Positions 1 through 8,033 of a stretch of 33,849 nt of DNA are shown piece after piece (within the stretch, counting starts at the first letter, position 1; each line of letters begins with the position of its first letter). The stretch covers positions 1-33,849 of the forward strand of contig JBAQYF010000016.1 of assembly GCA_049299895.1 (NCBI GenBank). Direction: 5' to 3'. Position numbers and translations under genes: made by a program. Under the pieces are notes generated by a model. The model searched no databases. It was not told the origin of the DNA and saw only the letters and a list, made by a program, of their open reading frames with translations. Source of the stretch: CAIYYO01 sp049299895 (lineage in GTDB: Archaea; Altiarchaeota; Altiarchaeia; IMC4; QMZM01).

Positions 1-120
1 ATCCATTTGAAAGACAACGAAAACGACAATACTTGGTCCACAACTGTAAATCTGGAAAAAATACAGGACAGCATACTAAAAAAAGTAGGATGTAATGAGG
101 AAAAACAAGGGAAAACTTAG
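1..120 (+). CDS. C-terminal end of an unknown protein (partial, runs off left edge)
   Basis: Frame 1 is open from the first base to a TAG at 118-120 and gives 39 residues with no start codon, so this would be the 3' end of a gene that begins outside the window. The peptide is hydrophilic and rich in Lys, Asn and Glu and shows no recognisable domain. Its stop overlaps the stop of the convergent gene at 117-365 by two or three bases. Base composition is AT-rich, like the rest of the first 800 bases. It could also be a chance open frame; only the tight tail-to-tail packing supports it. Confidence 0.4.
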   Translation: MHLKDNENDNTWSTTVNLEKIQDSILKKVGCNEEKQGKT

Positions 121-365
121 GTAATTATTGGGCTATATGCTTTATCATACTCCTTTAATTTAACTATTCCCTTCAGACGTGGAGATTTCCAATTTAATAT
201 TCTTTCAAATGTGGGCTTAGAAATAGATTTTTTTCCCTGCAATTCAGAGGATACTAGCGTTATAATCGATTCATACTCTCGCTCATCGCCATAAAACTTA
301 TCATACCCTTTCCCCAATCTATCAATAAATTCGGAGTTTATCTGTTCCCCTTTTATTTGAGTCAT
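117..365 (-). CDS. Small unknown protein with a W-K-S-P-R motif, possibly truncated
   Basis: The 82-residue product starts at ATG 363-365 and ends at TAA 117-119. It is mostly charged and predicted helical. The stretch around residue 57 reads ILNWKSPRLKG. I associate such a Trp-Lys-Ser-Pro-Arg box with the N-terminal part of longer uncharacterised archaeal and bacterial proteins, so this copy may be shortened; I cannot name the family. There are no membrane segments or signal peptide. It lies 38 bases downstream of the 404-793 gene on the same strand and may be the last gene of a polB transcript. No function is assigned. Confidence 0.5.
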   Translation of the reverse strand: MTQIKGEQINSEFIDRLGKGYDKFYGDEREYESIITLVSSELQGKKSISKPTFERILNWKSPRLKGIVKLKEYDKAYSPIIT

Positions 366-403
366 GTTGCGAGCATCTATTGGGTACCATAAGAATGATT
401 CGA

Positions 404-793
404 TTAAATTGATTCTAGAAAATATTTACTATCTATCAAACCTATTTTTACCTTATCCCCAGCACATAATTCATGATTTTTTAACCATCCAGGAAGAATG
501 CCGTCTCTTTTATTATCTGCCCATATAGCACATATAGCGCCTACAGTGCCTTTTCCAAATCGATTGGGGTGATCCTTAACCACTCTTGTAAGAAAAATTC
601 CATCACAGTATTCCCTCCCTTTTTTATCGATAATTTTGCCTTCTGAAAAAATTAGATGGATCTTGAATATGCTGTGTAATTCTGGAAAGAAAGACAAATC
701 CGCTTCATTAATGTTTATCTGAAGGCGAGGATAATTCCACCTTGAATTAATGCCATTCTTCAAATCGCCTATTATACAAGTTCTGGATTCCAT
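404..793 (-). CDS. Unknown 129-residue protein downstream of polB
   Basis: The preferred start is ATG 791-793, five bases after a GGTGA Shine-Dalgarno match. That match lies across the polB stop codon, so translation is probably coupled to polB. A TTG/GTG start a few codons upstream is possible but less likely. The protein is soluble and mixed alpha/beta, with an acidic N-terminal half and a patch near residue 88 containing FGKGTVGAICAIW. I recognise no catalytic motif or known domain. Base composition is clearly more AT-rich than polB, which suggests a separate origin or relaxed selection. Being co-transcribed with a replicative polymerase does not by itself show a role in replication. Confidence 0.65.
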   Translation of the reverse strand: MESRTCIIGDLKNGINSRWNYPRLQININEADLSFFPELHSIFKIHLIFSEGKIIDKKGREYCDGIFLTRVVKDHPNRFGKGTVGAICAIWADNKRDGILPGWLKNHELCAGDKVKIGLIDSKYFLESI

Positions 794-798
794 GTATA

Positions 799-3120
799 TC
801 ACCAATCCCCCATCCTCATCTGCTTCCCCTTTCCTTTCAGTTCGTCTTCCGTGTATCCCAGCGACTCCAGTATCCTCGCAACCGCCGGAATCACCTGGTT
901 GTCGATGTAGTAGTCCTGGTCGTAATCCCCTTCCTTTACGTCCTCCATGATTCTCGCCTTATCAGATATCGAGGTCCCTTTCTTGGTGATCACGTACGTC
1001 ATGATCGTTCCCTGTTTGTATTCGTAGCCGTGTTCTTTCATCGCTTTTTTAGCCGCTTGTACGTGTGGTCCTTCGTTTACGTATTCGCCCATGCCTCGCG
1101 TGATCTGTGTGTTGATGGACAGGTCAGACAAGGGAACGGTCCCTGTTTTGATCTTTTTTACTGCTTCTTTTACGATGTCTGCGGCTTTTTGCGGGTCTTT
1201 GTCGCGTAGTAGTGCGTTTAGGACGTCGGTTTGGGTTTTTTTGGCTATCTCCGACCAGTCCCGTCTTTTTGTTTCCAGGCCTTTTACCGTGAGGCCTCCT
1301 TTGTCGTCCATTACGGCGTAGCGTTTCTTTGTTATGAAGATCCCTCGCGGATAGAAGCCTTGGAATTCTAGTTCCATTGCTTCCGGCAGTTGGGAGTTGA
1401 TGGTCTTTGCGAATGTCTTTGCGTCTTCCATCAGTTTCTTTTGGTCTGTTTCCGTAGGCTTCGTGATGTAGACTGAGTCGGTGTCTCCGTATACTACTTT
1501 GAATCCCTGGTGCTCTGCTTCCTTTATGGTCTTGTGAATGTATTCGCGGCCGTAGGCTGCGATCGCCTCCGCCCCTTCCCTTGAATACCATCGGGCTCTC
1601 GCGAAGCCGAAGTATCCGTACATGGAGTTAGCAAGGATCTTGAGCGCCTGCTGCTTTACGTCGAGTAGTTTCTTCTTCTCAGGGTCGTTCTCTGCTTTCG
1701 CCTCTTTCTTTACTTCCATCCTGCGCTTGACGAGGATCTCCAGCGTATCAGGCAGGAAGCCCCTTTGTTTCTTGCAGAAGTAGTGTCCTGTCGGCGACTG
1801 GTGGTGCTCCTCTTTCCCGGGGCAGCATTTGCAGTCTACGGTCGCCTGGTCTATGTTGTGGCTGATGATAATCGACGGGTACAGCGACCGGAAGTCGAAG
1901 AGCGCGATGTTATCGTGTATTCCTTTCTCGGGTTCGACGACGTACGCTCCTTCATAGGGGTTGCGCGTCCTTTCCTCAGCTATGCGATCACTTGGCCTGT
2001 TCGGCACAAGTATGTTCTTTTCGCGCGCAGTCTTTACAAGGAGGTCTTCCACTCTTTGCCCGGAGGTGGACCTTGAGCATTCGTATATCGGCTGGCCGGT
2101 GATACGCGAGAGTTCGTATTGCAGGGGCAGGAGGGCGATTGCTATCCTCAATGTCGCTTCAGCGTCGGAGAGCGAGTATTCATATAATTCATTTAGTTTT
2201 GGCTGACCTTCTTTTCCGTCCCAGACTGAGGCCATGTGTTCTACTTCGACGTCCAGTTTCTCGACTCCGAACAGTTCTTTGTAGATGTCTTCCAGTGTGT
2301 AACGCGAGATGTTGAATACCTGCCTGCAAGGCGGATACAGGTCGACGTGGGGCCTCCCTTTTACGCGGGCTCCGTTGTTCATGCCCCGGCGCTCCATCTT
2401 CACGGTGCTGCCGTCTATCCCCAGTTCCAGTTCGAACTTGTATTTCGCGGCCCGGTCCTTCAAATAAGGGAAATCGAAGTTGTCTCCGTTGTATGAGACG
2501 ATGAGGTCTATCTCCTGCGCTTTGATGGTTTCGACGAATTTTTTTATCATCTCTTTTTCGTCTTTTAGGACTTCGACAAAATCTGGGACAGTTGTATGCC
2601 GGTAGCTCCAGACCCTTTTTAGGCCGAGGTTGTCGGCGTAGGAGATCATGATTATTGGTTCTTTGTCTGCTTCCGGCATGCCGTGGGGGTTGTATACTTC
2701 GGTATCGACTGCGGCTATCCGAAGATTCGCAAAGTCTGCGTCCTGCATGGGCGTCAGGCCTGAGTCGATGAGGTATCTTTCCGTGAACGGGATGGATGCT
2801 TCTTTTACGCCTGAGCAGTGCGGCAGTTCGCGGACTTGGCCCCTTATCTCCGGGACGTTCCCGGGTTCCTCGACTACTATTCTCAGGACGTCCACTTCTT
2901 TTCCGATGTATATCATCTTCTTCTTTTCTGTGCGGACGACATGGGGTACGTTCTTCACATCCTTGGCGAGTTCATCTATGCTTTCGTTTGAGACTGCGTA
3001 GAAATAGGGTTCGAAGTCCTTGACTTCCTCCATAGTGCGCTTTCCATCCTCCTTGTAGAATAAGCGGATGACTGCCTTGTTGTCCCTTGTTACATAATCT
3101 GCGTCGAGGAGGGTTTTCAT
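799..3120 (-). CDS. polB: Family B DNA polymerase
   Basis: This full-length 773-residue archaeal family B DNA polymerase carries 3'-5' proofreading. Exo I is D139-T-E141, Exo II is N211 to D216, and Exo III is Y315-S-L-S-D319. Polymerase motif A is DFRSLYPSI from D409, motif B is the K489-QQALKILANSMYG helix, and motif C is YGDTD at 544-548. A KKRY element follows at 598-601. Between motifs A and B lies a Cys cluster (about 430-449), as in euryarchaeal enzymes. The N-terminal FEPYFYA and IPFxxRYLID stretches resemble the template-uracil read-ahead pocket of Pyrococcus enzymes. The known role is chromosomal replication or repair synthesis. The downstream unknown gene is translationally adjacent. 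No truncation or intein was seen. Confidence 0.97.
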   Translation of the reverse strand: MKTLLDADYVTRDNKAVIRLFYKEDGKRTMEEVKDFEPYFYAVSNESIDELAKDVKNVPHVVRTEKKKMIYIGKEVDVLRIVVEEPGNVPEIRGQVRELPHCSGVKEASIPFTERYLIDSGLTPMQDADFANLRIAAVDTEVYNPHGMPEADKEPIIMISYADNLGLKRVWSYRHTTVPDFVEVLKDEKEMIKKFVETIKAQEIDLIVSYNGDNFDFPYLKDRAAKYKFELELGIDGSTVKMERRGMNNGARVKGRPHVDLYPPCRQVFNISRYTLEDIYKELFGVEKLDVEVEHMASVWDGKEGQPKLNELYEYSLSDAEATLRIAIALLPLQYELSRITGQPIYECSRSTSGQRVEDLLVKTAREKNILVPNRPSDRIAEERTRNPYEGAYVVEPEKGIHDNIALFDFRSLYPSIIISHNIDQATVDCKCCPGKEEHHQSPTGHYFCKKQRGFLPDTLEILVKRRMEVKKEAKAENDPEKKKLLDVKQQALKILANSMYGYFGFARARWYSREGAEAIAAYGREYIHKTIKEAEHQGFKVVYGDTDSVYITKPTETDQKKLMEDAKTFAKTINSQLPEAMELEFQGFYPRGIFITKKRYAVMDDKGGLTVKGLETKRRDWSEIAKKTQTDVLNALLRDKDPQKAADIVKEAVKKIKTGTVPLSDLSINTQITRGMGEYVNEGPHVQAAKKAMKEHGYEYKQGTIMTYVITKKGTSISDKARIMEDVKEGDYDQDYYIDNQVIPAVARILESLGYTEDELKGKGKQMRMGDW

Positions 3121-3336
3121 TGTTGGGTTTAGAGTTATACTACTGAATAAATGGGATGGAAAGCATTTATTTGGTCGGTTGTTCGCAGGTCCTGGAAATA
3201 AGATTTATGATGTCTTTGAAAAGTTTTTTATAGGCATGCATCCAAGTAGCCTTATCTATCCCGCAAGTCTTGCTTCGAAATGATCAGGGTTATATCTTTA
3301 CATATGTATTAATAACCTAATTGTAACAATACTTCA
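3121..3336. other. Intergenic region between divergent polB and surface-protein genes
   Basis: This stretch separates two divergent transcription units. It is AT-rich and has no open frame of note. On the minus strand an ATTTATT element at about 3145-3152 could be a TATA box for a nearly leaderless polB mRNA. On the plus strand the promoter of the next gene lies at 3337-3346. I looked for tRNA-like cloverleaf signatures and found none. Confidence 0.5.
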
Positions 3337-3346
3337 TTATATAAAG
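3337..3346 (+). promoter_or_regulatory. TATA box for the 3397-7223 surface-protein operon
   Basis: TTATATAAAG is a good archaeal TATA element. Transcription starting 25-28 bases downstream would begin around 3366-3370. That is after the upstream ATG at 3361 but before the ATG at 3397, so it decides the start of the gene. Confidence 0.6.
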
Positions 3347-3396
3347 TTTTCTTTTGTAGCATGCTAATTAATATATATCTTGGGGGGTGTCGATAC

Positions 3397-5049
3397 ATGA
3401 AAAAAGATTTCTTCTTTTTAGGATTATTTTTGCTCCTGCTTTCTGCATTTGCCAATGCCCAGGCAGATCTTGTAGATGTGGATTGCTATAGCAATTACAA
3501 TTTCGGAGGGCTTGTATTCACTGAGTTGTATTCCGGGAAAACCGTTTATTCCCCGGGTGACAACGTGTCTGTTAACTACGCCTTTGCGAATGCCTTTCAA
3601 AGCCCGCTGCCCGAAGGAGCGGTCAAGGCGGTCGTGCTCTACAGGGGGCCTGAAGACGTAGACCGGATGGAAGACGACGACATAGTTGACGTGTTCTATC
3701 CGCTTACCGGTGCGGGCGTACAGACTGGCAGCAATTACTCCGGCGTATTCTCTTGGCGCGTGCCTGAAAACGCGATGCCCGGAATATACGTAATAAGCGT
3801 GTATTTCTCGGTAGACAAAAAATTCAATATAGCGGGGGTCTCATTCCTCACGTCCTTCCCGGCAAAGTCGACTACATTCAAAGTCTCAGCAGGCGCTTCA
3901 ACGGTTCTTTTGCTCAATAAAACAGAAACCTATCTGGACGGAAAATCTTATATGTTCCGCGCCCCGATACCCCGGGTGCAGCCCGGTTCTGCGTTATTCC
4001 TTAAAACGAGGCTGGAGAATCCTTCCGGCGTGGAAACGTCGGTAAATTATAGCTTGTTCTCCTGGGACGACTCGGGAGAACCCCTTGCGGGCTACGGAAA
4101 GTCCGAGACGGTTTCTGGTTCGAAAGTCCTTGAGTATTCCGCGGAGGGTCTTTCCGCAGGCGTTTATATGCTGGTTGTATCGGCGTTCACAAAAGATCAA
4201 AAGTCTATTCTCCCTGTTAGATTCTATGTTGGCGGAGAAAAGCCTATAATCAATTGGGCGGGTCTGAGCTCTTTTCCGGTGTTGGAAGACGTACCTGTTA
4301 ACGTTTCCTTTTGCGTGTCAAATTCAGCATCTTCACCCGTTGACTCTGCGCAGGGCCAGGGCATCAGGGGCCGGGTCGTTCTTTTGGACGGGTACGGAAA
4401 AGAGCTTGCAGGAGAACAGTTTTATTCCAATGTTTCTTCGCAGCTTGCAGGTAAACAGATGAAATTTACCTCCAAAGAGAACATTACAAAGCTCGTCCTG
4501 AAGACCGAGCTATACGACGACCTTGGAAAAGTGATAGATAGTTCGCAGGTACTATATGATTATACCAAGTTCCTGGATCATCAATACCTTTTAAAAATAT
4601 CCGATACCAACGTGTCCAAAACAGGGCTCAAATATTCCCTCAAATACTCAGACGAGTACGGGGATCCTCTTAGCGGGCATGCGGTGATATATATTCTGTC
4701 TTCCGGAGGCGATGTAGCCTACATTGAAGAGAGGGATATAACAGGGTCGCTTGCAGGTTCTGTGGACCTGAGCCGGCTTGGCCGGGGTGTTTATGTTCTG
4801 AAGGTTCTTGAGACGGAAAAGAAGGCTGGGGATTCGAAGGAATTGGTATATGATTCTCTGCCGGCGGCCGATGAGCCGGAACCGTCAGGTGATGTTTCCT
4901 CTGACTTGGAGTCGGAATCGGGTGCCCCGGAGGAATCTGATACAAGCACGGGTGCATGGTCTCAGGTCGCATTATACGTCCTATTGGTCGCGGTCGCGGT
5001 GTGTGCCGTTTTGTTTGCGCTTAAGAAAAAAAAGCAATTCCAAAAATGA
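3397..5049 (+). CDS. Secreted, C-terminally membrane-anchored beta-rich surface protein
   Basis: The 550-residue product starts at ATG 3397. An upstream ATG at 3361 would add 12 residues but lies before the inferred transcription start, and a G-rich SD-like run (GGGGGGTG, about 3382-3389) precedes 3397. Residues 1-24 form a typical signal peptide (MKK, long Leu/Phe core, AxA). The body is predicted mostly beta strand, with many Asn-X-Ser/Thr sequons that could be N-glycosylated. It resembles chained immunoglobulin- or CARDB-like modules, though no Pfam family is certain. An acidic Ser/Glu/Pro-rich stalk precedes a single C-terminal membrane helix (about 517-540) and a short Lys-rich cytoplasmic tail. 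It overlaps the next gene by four bases (ATGA), so both are made from one message. A cell-envelope role is likely; the ligand is unknown. Confidence 0.85.
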   Translation: MKKDFFFLGLFLLLLSAFANAQADLVDVDCYSNYNFGGLVFTELYSGKTVYSPGDNVSVNYAFANAFQSPLPEGAVKAVVLYRGPEDVDRMEDDDIVDVFYPLTGAGVQTGSNYSGVFSWRVPENAMPGIYVISVYFSVDKKFNIAGVSFLTSFPAKSTTFKVSAGASTVLLLNKTETYLDGKSYMFRAPIPRVQPGSALFLKTRLENPSGVETSVNYSLFSWDDSGEPLAGYGKSETVSGSKVLEYSAEGLSAGVYMLVVSAFTKDQKSILPVRFYVGGEKPIINWAGLSSFPVLEDVPVNVSFCVSNSASSPVDSAQGQGIRGRVVLLDGYGKELAGEQFYSNVSSQLAGKQMKFTSKENITKLVLKTELYDDLGKVIDSSQVLYDYTKFLDHQYLLKISDTNVSKTGLKYSLKYSDEYGDPLSGHAVIYILSSGGDVAYIEERDITGSLAGSVDLSRLGRGVYVLKVLETEKKAGDSKELVYDSLPAADEPEPSGDVSSDLESESGAPEESDTSTGAWSQVALYVLLVAVAVCAVLFALKKKKQFQK

Positions 5050-7223
5050 AAACTAATACCTATGGATTATTGTTCCTTGCGCTGCTGCTCCTGGCGGCAG
5101 GATCGGTCATAGACTCTTATGCTGCATTGGCCAACGGCAAACTCTGTTCTTCCGGTTCTGACTGCAATTCAGGAAAATGCATCAACGGCGTGTGCTGTGG
5201 CGCTAATCAGTGCGCTAAGGCGGTTAGTGGTCTTAAGGGCTCTTGTTTTGATGTGGGTGTTCAGAATTCTCTTGAGAGCGGTGTGATTTATACGTGTAGG
5301 AGTGAGGGTGTTTGGAAGCTTTCGAATAAAGAGATTTGTTCTGGTAATGTTGATTGTAATTCCGGTAAGTGTTTGAATGGCGTGTGTTGTGCTGCTAATC
5401 AGTGCGGTAAGGCGATTAGTGATCTTAGGGGCTCTTGTTTTGATGTGGGTGTTCAGAATTCTCTTGAGAGCGGTGTGACTTATACTTGTAGGAGTGAGGG
5501 TGTTTGGAAGCTTTCGAATAAGGAATTATGCTCTTCTGACTCTGAGTGCCTGTCCGGAGAATGCGCCAACGACGTGTGTTGTGCCCGGGGTCAGTGCGGT
5601 TACGCGGTAACCGACTTTTATGGAAGGTGTCTCAACGTGAACGAGTTCATCAGATCCGTCGATAGCACATTCTACTGCCTTGGAGACGCGAAACTTGAAG
5701 ACATCTCGCAGTCTTACAAATTCTATGAGCTTAATACTATAGACGGATGGAATCGATGGTCCAAGGCAATGAACGACAACGCGAATTGCCCCCTTGAGAT
5801 GGGGCCGGGCAAGGCCAATGTGCAGGCCTGCTGTAAGGACCAGGCCGACTGCCTGAAAGTCCGGGGATACTACCAGATGGACCTTTGGCTTTACATAAGC
5901 GATAAAGACCTGAAGTTAGTGGACGCAAAAGGCAGCATCCTGGGGAATACAATGTGCGTCGGTGACAGTTTCACCCTTTCGGAAGGTTTGGACAAGGGGG
6001 AATATCTGCATCCCGGAGGGTATTTCGATACGCCTCCGATATATTTTTCGGCGGATGTGGAAAAATTCGTGCAGGACCTCGTGGATTACCATAAATCAGG
6101 AGTGCATAAGGATGTGACTGTTCCGTTCTCCGCGGGCATTCTGCTGGACGGGATGAAAGACCCCCTTACAAAAGTCCCGCTTTATACGAACGCTACTGCG
6201 GCCTCGGCCAGCGATACGCTTGAGGCGGCAGAGATAACCGGAAACCTCGTATGCACGGTTAAGCAGGTTTCGGAAAACGTTTCGCAGTCTTCGGAGATAC
6301 TGAAAAAGAGCAATACGGGTTATGTTGCAATGATGCCCGGCGACGTGTCTTTCAATGCGAAATACGCCGTAGAGTGCACGTTCTACCATTATGGTTCGAA
6401 ATGCGAGGCGTCAGGCTCATGGGACTCTTTCTGCAGGTACAATGTGCCCTCGGTTCTCGACAGGGTAGATGCTAAATCAATTGAAGACTTGCTCCGTATA
6501 AAATATATCTCATATTCAAAGAGGATATCCGTCATAGGAGGAAACGTAACCCCATCCCTTGCAGGAAGCGTTTACGGCGCGGAAAAACTAAATTACAGTA
6601 AATCAGGAGTGCTTCGGGCAGTCATAGTAAACAGCGGGAATGTTAAACTTGAGTCCTTGAGCCTCTCTTCACCCTCAAAGTACCGTTTCATTTCCTGCAG
6701 CGCGACGAATCTTGAACCCGGACAGTCTGCAGAATGCCTGATAAACGTAACCGTAGAGAAGACAGACAAAACCGTTTTATACGCAAACTATGCCTACGCC
6801 TCCGCCTGCCTGGGCTACAAATCCGGGCAAGCAGAACTGCCATTCACTATAGGAAACGGATCTACCTCGACGACTACGACCCCCACGTCCAGTTCGTCAT
6901 CAACGACAACATCCTCTTCGACCACGTCTACCCTTCCGCTGCCGCCCCACGCGGTGAGGCTCAGTTTCAGAGTGTCGGATCCGTATTCATCCAGCTTTAA
7001 TTGCTCCGTCTGGACGAACATATCCGGAGGGGAATTATCTATTGAAGAGAATCTTCAGGGCATCTACGCAGGGACCCACTCAGTGGAGTACCTGGACATG
7101 GCTCCAGGAATGTATGCATGGACTGTCAACTGCAGCAATGGAAAGAAGGCAGTCTACCCAAAGAACGCAGAAAGAGTCGGATCAGGAGAAAAGCCCTACT
7201 GGATATTCTATGTCAGCGAATAA
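5046..7223 (+). CDS. Secreted cysteine-rich repeat protein with Thr/Ser linker
   Basis: This 725-residue protein has a signal peptide (residues 1 to about 26). Three tandem Cys-rich modules follow (about 33-96, 97-160, 161-205), each with a CSSxSxCxSGxCxNxVCC box, a CxxA segment and a later WKLSNKE box. The first two are nearly identical and the third is degenerate and shorter. Residues 210-580 are a large unrecognised extracellular region with scattered Cys pairs. A Thr/Ser-rich linker (about 600-630) leads to a small C-terminal beta domain. There is no C-terminal membrane helix, so it is released or held by its partner, the anchored protein encoded just upstream with a 4-base overlap. The Cys box resembles one in the giant protein at 25544 (CSAGLECCSGNC). 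The function is unknown, probably structural or adhesive. Confidence 0.85.
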   Translation: MKTNTYGLLFLALLLLAAGSVIDSYAALANGKLCSSGSDCNSGKCINGVCCGANQCAKAVSGLKGSCFDVGVQNSLESGVIYTCRSEGVWKLSNKEICSGNVDCNSGKCLNGVCCAANQCGKAISDLRGSCFDVGVQNSLESGVTYTCRSEGVWKLSNKELCSSDSECLSGECANDVCCARGQCGYAVTDFYGRCLNVNEFIRSVDSTFYCLGDAKLEDISQSYKFYELNTIDGWNRWSKAMNDNANCPLEMGPGKANVQACCKDQADCLKVRGYYQMDLWLYISDKDLKLVDAKGSILGNTMCVGDSFTLSEGLDKGEYLHPGGYFDTPPIYFSADVEKFVQDLVDYHKSGVHKDVTVPFSAGILLDGMKDPLTKVPLYTNATAASASDTLEAAEITGNLVCTVKQVSENVSQSSEILKKSNTGYVAMMPGDVSFNAKYAVECTFYHYGSKCEASGSWDSFCRYNVPSVLDRVDAKSIEDLLRIKYISYSKRISVIGGNVTPSLAGSVYGAEKLNYSKSGVLRAVIVNSGNVKLESLSLSSPSKYRFISCSATNLEPGQSAECLINVTVEKTDKTVLYANYAYASACLGYKSGQAELPFTIGNGSTSTTTTPTSSSSSTTTSSSTTSTLPLPPHAVRLSFRVSDPYSSSFNCSVWTNISGGELSIEENLQGIYAGTHSVEYLDMAPGMYAWTVNCSNGKKAVYPKNAERVGSGEKPYWIFYVSE
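5145..5535 (+). repeat. 192-bp tandem repeat inside the cysteine-rich gene
   Basis: Two copies lie 192 bp (64 codons) apart. Bases 5237-5286 are identical to 5429-5478 over 50 bp, and a second identical stretch of about 35 bp follows (GTAGGAGTGAGGGTG through TCGAATAA). Third codon positions within the copies favour T, unlike the C/G-ending codons on either side, which suggests a recent duplication or conversion event. Confidence 0.85.
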
Positions 7224-7246
7224 AAACTGCCGGCAAAGGTATTCTT

Positions 7247-7969
7247 TTACCTGTTCACAAGCCTTGCGACAGTAATAAACCCCGTATGCGCTATCATCCT
7301 AGAGAACGGCCTTACCACCTCCATGTCCCAGTCTCTTTGTATCGTCTCAAGCGTGTCGTGTGTGAAGCAGTCTCCGAGCGCGTCGCAGAATTTCTTGTTC
7401 TGTTCTATGCTCGGCGAATACGAAGATATGTATCCTCCTATCTTGAGCGCGCCTTTAGCAGGCTCTATCGCCCTCCACGGTTCAGGGAGATCCAATGAGA
7501 CGAGGTCGAGGTCTTTTTCTTCTATTCCCTCGTAGATGTTCTTCATCTTTATCTCGACGTTCTTTATGTCGAACCTTTCGAAGTTGCCTAGAGCTATCTT
7601 CGCGAAGTCTTCGCGTATCTCGTAACTTGTGAGCGTCGCCGGGGATATCAGGTTGGCAAAATACATTGACAGGACGCCTGAGCCGACTCCCGCTTCCAGT
7701 ACTCTGCTTCCCGGGCCTATGCCGCTGAATGTGGATATCATGGCGCAGTCTTTCGGCGTCATCGCCTGCGGGCCGCGCTTTGCCTTCTCCATGTAGTCGA
7801 GAATGTTGGGTTTTATGAGCTTGTACTTGTGGCACTGGTGGCTTTCTATGACTTTGCCTACGTTCTCCTCGCACAGTTTGGCCGCAACTATCACTCCATA
7901 GTTGGTATGCACGTCTTTGTCGCCTTTTACAAGGTATTTGCGGTCTTTTTCGTCTATCAGTAGGTACAT
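7247..7969 (-). CDS. trmI: tRNA (adenine-N1)-methyltransferase TrmI
   Basis: This 240-residue SAM-dependent methyltransferase of the archaeal TrmI family makes m1A at tRNA position 57/58. A short N-terminal beta domain carries the RGPQAMTPKD box (about 65-74). The class I methyltransferase fold follows, with EAGVGSG (92-98) as the SAM-binding loop. The acidic residue after the third strand is near Y116-E117, and the catalytic-site motif is SLDLPEPW (158-165). Length and motif order match the family. The C-terminal FSRMIAHTGFITVARL segment is also typical. It is convergent with the upstream surface-protein operon, 23 bases away, and divergent from the RtcB-like gene. In thermophiles this modification stabilises tRNA, but the enzyme is widespread and does not prove thermophily. 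Confidence 0.93.
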   Translation of the reverse strand: MYLLIDEKDRKYLVKGDKDVHTNYGVIVAAKLCEENVGKVIESHQCHKYKLIKPNILDYMEKAKRGPQAMTPKDCAMISTFSGIGPGSRVLEAGVGSGVLSMYFANLISPATLTSYEIREDFAKIALGNFERFDIKNVEIKMKNIYEGIEEKDLDLVSLDLPEPWRAIEPAKGALKIGGYISSYSPSIEQNKKFCDALGDCFTHDTLETIQRDWDMEVVRPFSRMIAHTGFITVARLVNR

Positions 7970-8033
7970 TTTATCATAGTTTATAGGGGATTACGTCAAA
8001 TAATAAGGGGTATTCCGAATATTACCTACCAAT

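Noticed and set aside
1124..1591. 155-residue minus-strand open frame inside polB
   Set aside because: It is the out-of-frame shadow of the polymerase gene, very rich in Arg, with no motifs.
3121..3360. tRNA or small RNA gene in the polB upstream gap
   Set aside because: No acceptor/T-arm pattern (GTTCGA box with pairing ends) could be found on either strand.
7042..7498. Two overlapping plus-strand frames across the end of the Cys-rich gene and the start of trmI
   Set aside because: They cross two real convergent genes, are basic and low in complexity, and have no domain.
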